Source: Acidobacteria bacterium UBA2990 (lineage in GTDB: Bacteria; Acidobacteriota; Vicinamibacteria; Vicinamibacterales; UBA8438). From it: a DNA stretch of 64,000 nt. This document shows, in pieces, positions 61,540 through 64,000 of the stretch. How positions within the stretch are numbered: the stretch's first letter is position 1; each line of letters starts with the position of its first letter. Both the position numbers and the translations under genes were made by a program. The stretch spans positions 403,852 through 467,851 of the forward strand of contig DEAE01000024.1 of NCBI GenBank assembly GCA_002347025.1, given 5' to 3'. The notes below the pieces were generated by a model that did no database searches, had not been told where the DNA came from, and worked only from the letters and a program-made list of their open reading frames with translations.

Positions 61540-62553
61540 ATGGCAACCATTTATTATGACGACTCGGCCGACCTTTCTTTGATTCAAGCTAAGAAGGTAG
61601 CTATTTTTGGTTACGGTTCACAGGGACATGCGCATGCGCTAAACCTGAAAGATAGTGGGGTTGCTGTACGAGTTGCACTTGCGGCAGGTAGTTCGTCCCG
61701 CGCTAAGGCCGAGGCTGATGGTCTAACCGTCGTTACTGGGAGCGAGGCGGCAGCCTGGGCTGATGTGGTGATGATTCTCGCACCTGACACGGTTCAGCGG
61801 GATATCTATGATGAATCTATAGCAGCGAATTTAAGACCTGGGAACATGCTTATGTTCGCGCATGGTTTCAATATTCGGTTCAAGACGATCGCTCCACCCC
61901 AGGACGTTGATGTGACCTTGATTGCTCCGAAAGCACCTGGTCATCGCGTGCGGGAGGTCTTTCTTGAAGGAGGTGGGACACCAGCATTGGTTGCGGTGGA
62001 ACAGGATGCCAGCGGAGGGGCAAAGCAACTCGCCCTATCTTACGGTAAGGCACTTGGTGTGACGAGGGCTGGTGTTATCGAAACAACTTTCGCCGAAGAG
62101 ACCGAAACTGATCTCTTTGGTGAACAGACGGTGCTGTGTGGTGGGGTGAGTGCTCTCATTAAAGCTGGTTTTGAGACACTGGTTGAAGCTGGATATCAAC
62201 CGGAAGTAGCCTATTTCGAGTGTATGCACGAACTAAAGCTGATTGTTGATTTGATGTATCGCGGTGGCTTGAATTACATGCGGTACTCGGTTAGCCATAC
62301 GGCGGAACATGGTGACTATGTGGGCGGGCCTCGGGTCGTTACCGCTGCCACTCGAGAAGCGATGCGTGGAATTTTGAAAGATATCCAGGATGGAACCTAT
62401 GCCGAAAACTGGATTGCAGAGAACAAGGCAGGACGTCCGTGGTTCATGGAACAGCGTCGAGCTGAACAAGCGCATCAAATCGAGAAAGTTGGGGCGGAGT
62501 TGCGAGGCATGATGCCATTCTTGGATGCAGTGACTGTTAAGGAACCGGTCTAA
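61540..62553 (+). CDS. ilvC: ketol-acid reductoisomerase
   Basis: A 337-residue class I enzyme. It isomerises and reduces acetolactate with NADPH and Mg2+. Seen: KKVAIFGYGSQGHAHALNLKDSG (Rossmann loop), RVALAAGSSSRAKAEA, LIAPKAPGHRVREVFLEGGGTPAL, ETETDLFGEQTVLCGG and ECMHELKLIVDLMYRGGLNYM (metal glutamates). The usual length. Last gene of the ilv operon, 82 nt after ilvN. Confidence 0.97.
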   Translation: MATIYYDDSADLSLIQAKKVAIFGYGSQGHAHALNLKDSGVAVRVALAAGSSSRAKAEADGLTVVTGSEAAAWADVVMILAPDTVQRDIYDESIAANLRPGNMLMFAHGFNIRFKTIAPPQDVDVTLIAPKAPGHRVREVFLEGGGTPALVAVEQDASGGAKQLALSYGKALGVTRAGVIETTFAEETETDLFGEQTVLCGGVSALIKAGFETLVEAGYQPEVAYFECMHELKLIVDLMYRGGLNYMRYSVSHTAEHGDYVGGPRVVTAATREAMRGILKDIQDGTYAENWIAENKAGRPWFMEQRRAEQAHQIEKVGAELRGMMPFLDAVTVKEPV

Positions 62554-62676
62554 CCAAGTCGCCGATGACGAGTGTGGTCGATCCTAGCTTGTTATCGTGC
62601 TCACAATCGAAAATGTCCATGACGCTGGGACAGGTGGCAGGTCGCTCAAGCTGATTCGGGGAATAAGGAAAGTTAG

Positions 62677-63414
62677 CTAGGGCTGTCGAATGCGTTCCAA
62701 AAATCGGCCTGCAGCTTTGTAGAATGAATCATGCCATTGGTGTGCCCCGTCAAAAACAATTGTTTCAAAAGCAATCTCTTGGGACCGTAGGAATCTGAGA
62801 TCTGCTTCCTGTTTGTTGGTTGTGTACCAGGGATCGTTCCGACCATATCCCAGGAGGACGGGAGGGAAATGAGTAACGGGTTCATCTTGGAGTTCTGGTG
62901 GGATGTCTCCCGCTAGTATGAGTAGACCGGCACAGGGGTGGCCAGACCCTAGTGCTGCTCTGTAGGCCATGGCAACACCCTGGGAGAAACCAGCGTAGAC
63001 GAGTGGCGTGTCAGGGTGGGTACTAGCTCGTAGGTTGGTCACAATTTCGTGGACATATGCGAGGTTGTCCTGGATTGCTTGGTGGCGATCTTGACTGGTC
63101 ATCCAGGACCCCACCACCTTGCCGCTGCGGCGTTCATAGAAACGGTGAAGTGCTTGAACTGAAGCCAAATGCCATCTTTCGACTCCCGGAATCTTTCGAA
63201 GGTGTTCAAGGTGGTGATCTGCGTTCTCGCCGTAGCCGTGAAAGCCGACTAACAGTGGAGCGGGTTCATCGATGTCCGGAGATAGGGTTAGGTAACGGCC
63301 GAGGGTTTTAGCCGAGAGAGTGTGTGATACTGGATCATGGATATGAGCCACGTAGGAATTGTATGGCAAGAGGGCTCTGCTAGCCGAAAGCAGGCCGCGT
63401 TGCTTGGGACTCAT
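62677..63414 (-). CDS. alpha/beta-hydrolase, phospholipase/carboxylesterase type
   Basis: A 245-residue hydrolase. LLVGFHGYGENADHHLEHL (oxyanion region), VYAGFSQGVAMAYRAAL (G-x-S-x-G nucleophile elbow), HFPPVLLGYGRNDPWY (acid) and FDGAHQWHDSF (histidine) give the complete triad. It is an esterase or lysophospholipase-like enzyme. The ATG at 63414 is only 14 nt from the start of the divergent gene at 63429, so the true start may be further in. Confidence 0.85.
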   Translation of the reverse strand: MSPKQRGLLSASRALLPYNSYVAHIHDPVSHTLSAKTLGRYLTLSPDIDEPAPLLVGFHGYGENADHHLEHLRKIPGVERWHLASVQALHRFYERRSGKVVGSWMTSQDRHQAIQDNLAYVHEIVTNLRASTHPDTPLVYAGFSQGVAMAYRAALGSGHPCAGLLILAGDIPPELQDEPVTHFPPVLLGYGRNDPWYTTNKQEADLRFLRSQEIAFETIVFDGAHQWHDSFYKAAGRFLERIRQP

Positions 63415-63416
63415 GG

Positions 63417-63422
63417 CATAAT
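63417..63422 (+). promoter_or_regulatory. -10-like hexamer of a possible leaderless promoter
   Basis: CATAAT (5 of 6 with TATAAT) is followed by CGCTCT and the ATG at 63429. No ribosome site is possible in the space to the divergent start, which supports a leaderless transcript. Confidence 0.4.
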
Positions 63423-63428
63423 CGCTCT

Positions 63429-63920
63429 ATGCCACGTGTAAAGTTTGACCAGATCTCACCAGATGCTCGTCTTTGGATCTTCGCTGCTGAGCGCCGTTTA
63501 TCCAAGGCTGAAAGCGTAGCGATTCTCGAGAAGGTAGATGTTTTTATCGAGCAGTGGGCAGCTCATGATGTCCCCTTGATCTCTGCTAGTGAACTGCGCT
63601 ACGAACAGTTTATCTTCATTGCGGTGGACGAAGGGAACACCGGTGCTTCGGGTTGCTCGATCGATGCTCTAGTTCGACGCATGAAAGAGTTACAGGCAGA
63701 GTTCGAGGTTGAACTGGTTAATCACTCTCCGGTGCTTTATCGCCATGGTGGCGGTATTTCGAGGGTTTCTCGTGAGCGTTTTACAGCTCTTGTGGAGGCA
63801 GGGGAAGTGGCCCAGGAGACGGTGGTTTTTGACAATACCGTAACTAGCGTGTCAGCGGTTCGGGATGGGCGGTGGGAGCTTCCAGCTGTTGATTCTTGGC
63901 ATGGAGCTGCTTTTTTCTGA
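63429..63920 (+). CDS. conserved hypothetical (often mis-named 'ABC transporter ATPase')
   Basis: A 163-residue cytoplasmic protein. Seen: SPDARLWIFAAERRLSKAES, VDVFIEQWAAHDVPLISASELRYEQFIFIAVDE and a C-terminal VFDNTVTSV. Similar proteins in Bacteroidota and Acidobacteriota carry the label 'ABC transporter ATPase', but there is no Walker A, signature motif or transporter domain here. Function is unknown. It starts 14 nt from the divergent hydrolase. Confidence 0.7.
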   Translation: MPRVKFDQISPDARLWIFAAERRLSKAESVAILEKVDVFIEQWAAHDVPLISASELRYEQFIFIAVDEGNTGASGCSIDALVRRMKELQAEFEVELVNHSPVLYRHGGGISRVSRERFTALVEAGEVAQETVVFDNTVTSVSAVRDGRWELPAVDSWHGAAFF

Positions 63921-63941
63921 GTTTCTTGGGAGCCAAGAGTT

Positions 63942-64000
63942 TGGTCGGGGCGCCCGGGTTCGAACCGGGGGCCTCCTGCTCCCAAAGCAGGCGCGCTACC
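63942..64000 (-). tRNA. tRNA-Pro(UGG), 5' end beyond the window
   Basis: The last 59 bases, read on the minus strand, give the 3' part of a tRNA. The anticodon loop is TTTGGGA with anticodon TGG (proline, codon CCA), on the stem CCTGC/GCAGG. The T arm is CCCGG-TTCGAAC-CCGGG, the acceptor strand CGCCCCG, and discriminator A precedes an encoded CCA. The 5' acceptor strand and most of the D arm lie beyond position 64000. Confidence 0.95.

Overview
The window is a chromosomal stretch of a Gram-negative bacterium. It carries a TonB-dependent receptor, several lipoproteins and many secreted redox proteins. It also has paired DUF1592/DUF1552 genes, PQQ-type beta-propellers and a secreted family whose N-terminus reads 'PDGHPDLQGIW'. 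I infer Acidobacteriota, probably a Vicinamibacteria-like lineage; this rests on gene content alone, since no rRNA is present. I see no phage, insertion sequence, CRISPR array or plasmid function. Genes are densely packed, with many ATGA or GTGA overlaps.

Layout. 0.3-3.6 kb: a PHP-domain gene split by a frameshift at a G8 run, a sparse region, a low-molecular-weight phosphatase-like protein and a DinB-fold protein. 3.7-8 kb: phoU-phoB-phoR (minus strand) and an orphan OmpR-type regulator. 8-13 kb: a TonB-dependent receptor, a secreted beta-helix-like protein and a lipoprotein. 13-24 kb: housekeeping genes (pyk, rdgB, rph, GerMN protein, amidase, YdcF-like, fatty-acid desaturase, recQ, DinB). 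24-38 kb: a secreted or periplasmic oxidative region with a PQQ-like protein and two DUF1592+DUF1552 pairs pointing away from each other. Between the pairs lie a candidate selenoprotein, a CPXCG protein, a GlcG/HbpS protein and an ankyrin protein. 38-48 kb: FmdB-like protein, DUF3516-type helicase, PQQ dehydrogenase, secreted proteins, and a split NosR-like FMN/4Fe-4S pair. 48-57 kb: M1 aminopeptidase, hemerythrin, DUF4399 lipoprotein, a TlpA-dihydroorotase-DUF3089 operon and msrB. 57-62.6 kb: the branched-chain amino-acid operon ilvD-ilvB-ilvN-ilvC behind an attenuator. The window ends in a partial tRNA-Pro.

Two signals stand out. (1) At 31350-31352 (minus strand) an in-frame TGA replaces the N-terminal cysteine of a redoxin CxxC motif. 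The frame then runs on for 300 codons into a DsbD-alpha-like domain. A perfect 7-bp hairpin with a GTG loop begins 14 nt after the TGA, so the gene reads as a UxxC selenoprotein with a bacterial SECIS. (2) Upstream of ilvD is a complete transcription attenuator: a valine-rich 31-codon leader peptide, an antiterminator that contains the leader stop codon, and an intrinsic terminator with a T8 tract.

Smaller signals are a perfect 16-bp palindrome upstream of the desaturase, several genes with a -10-like hexamer exactly 6 nt before the ATG (possible leaderless mRNAs), and a possible Pho-box in front of the TonB receptor.
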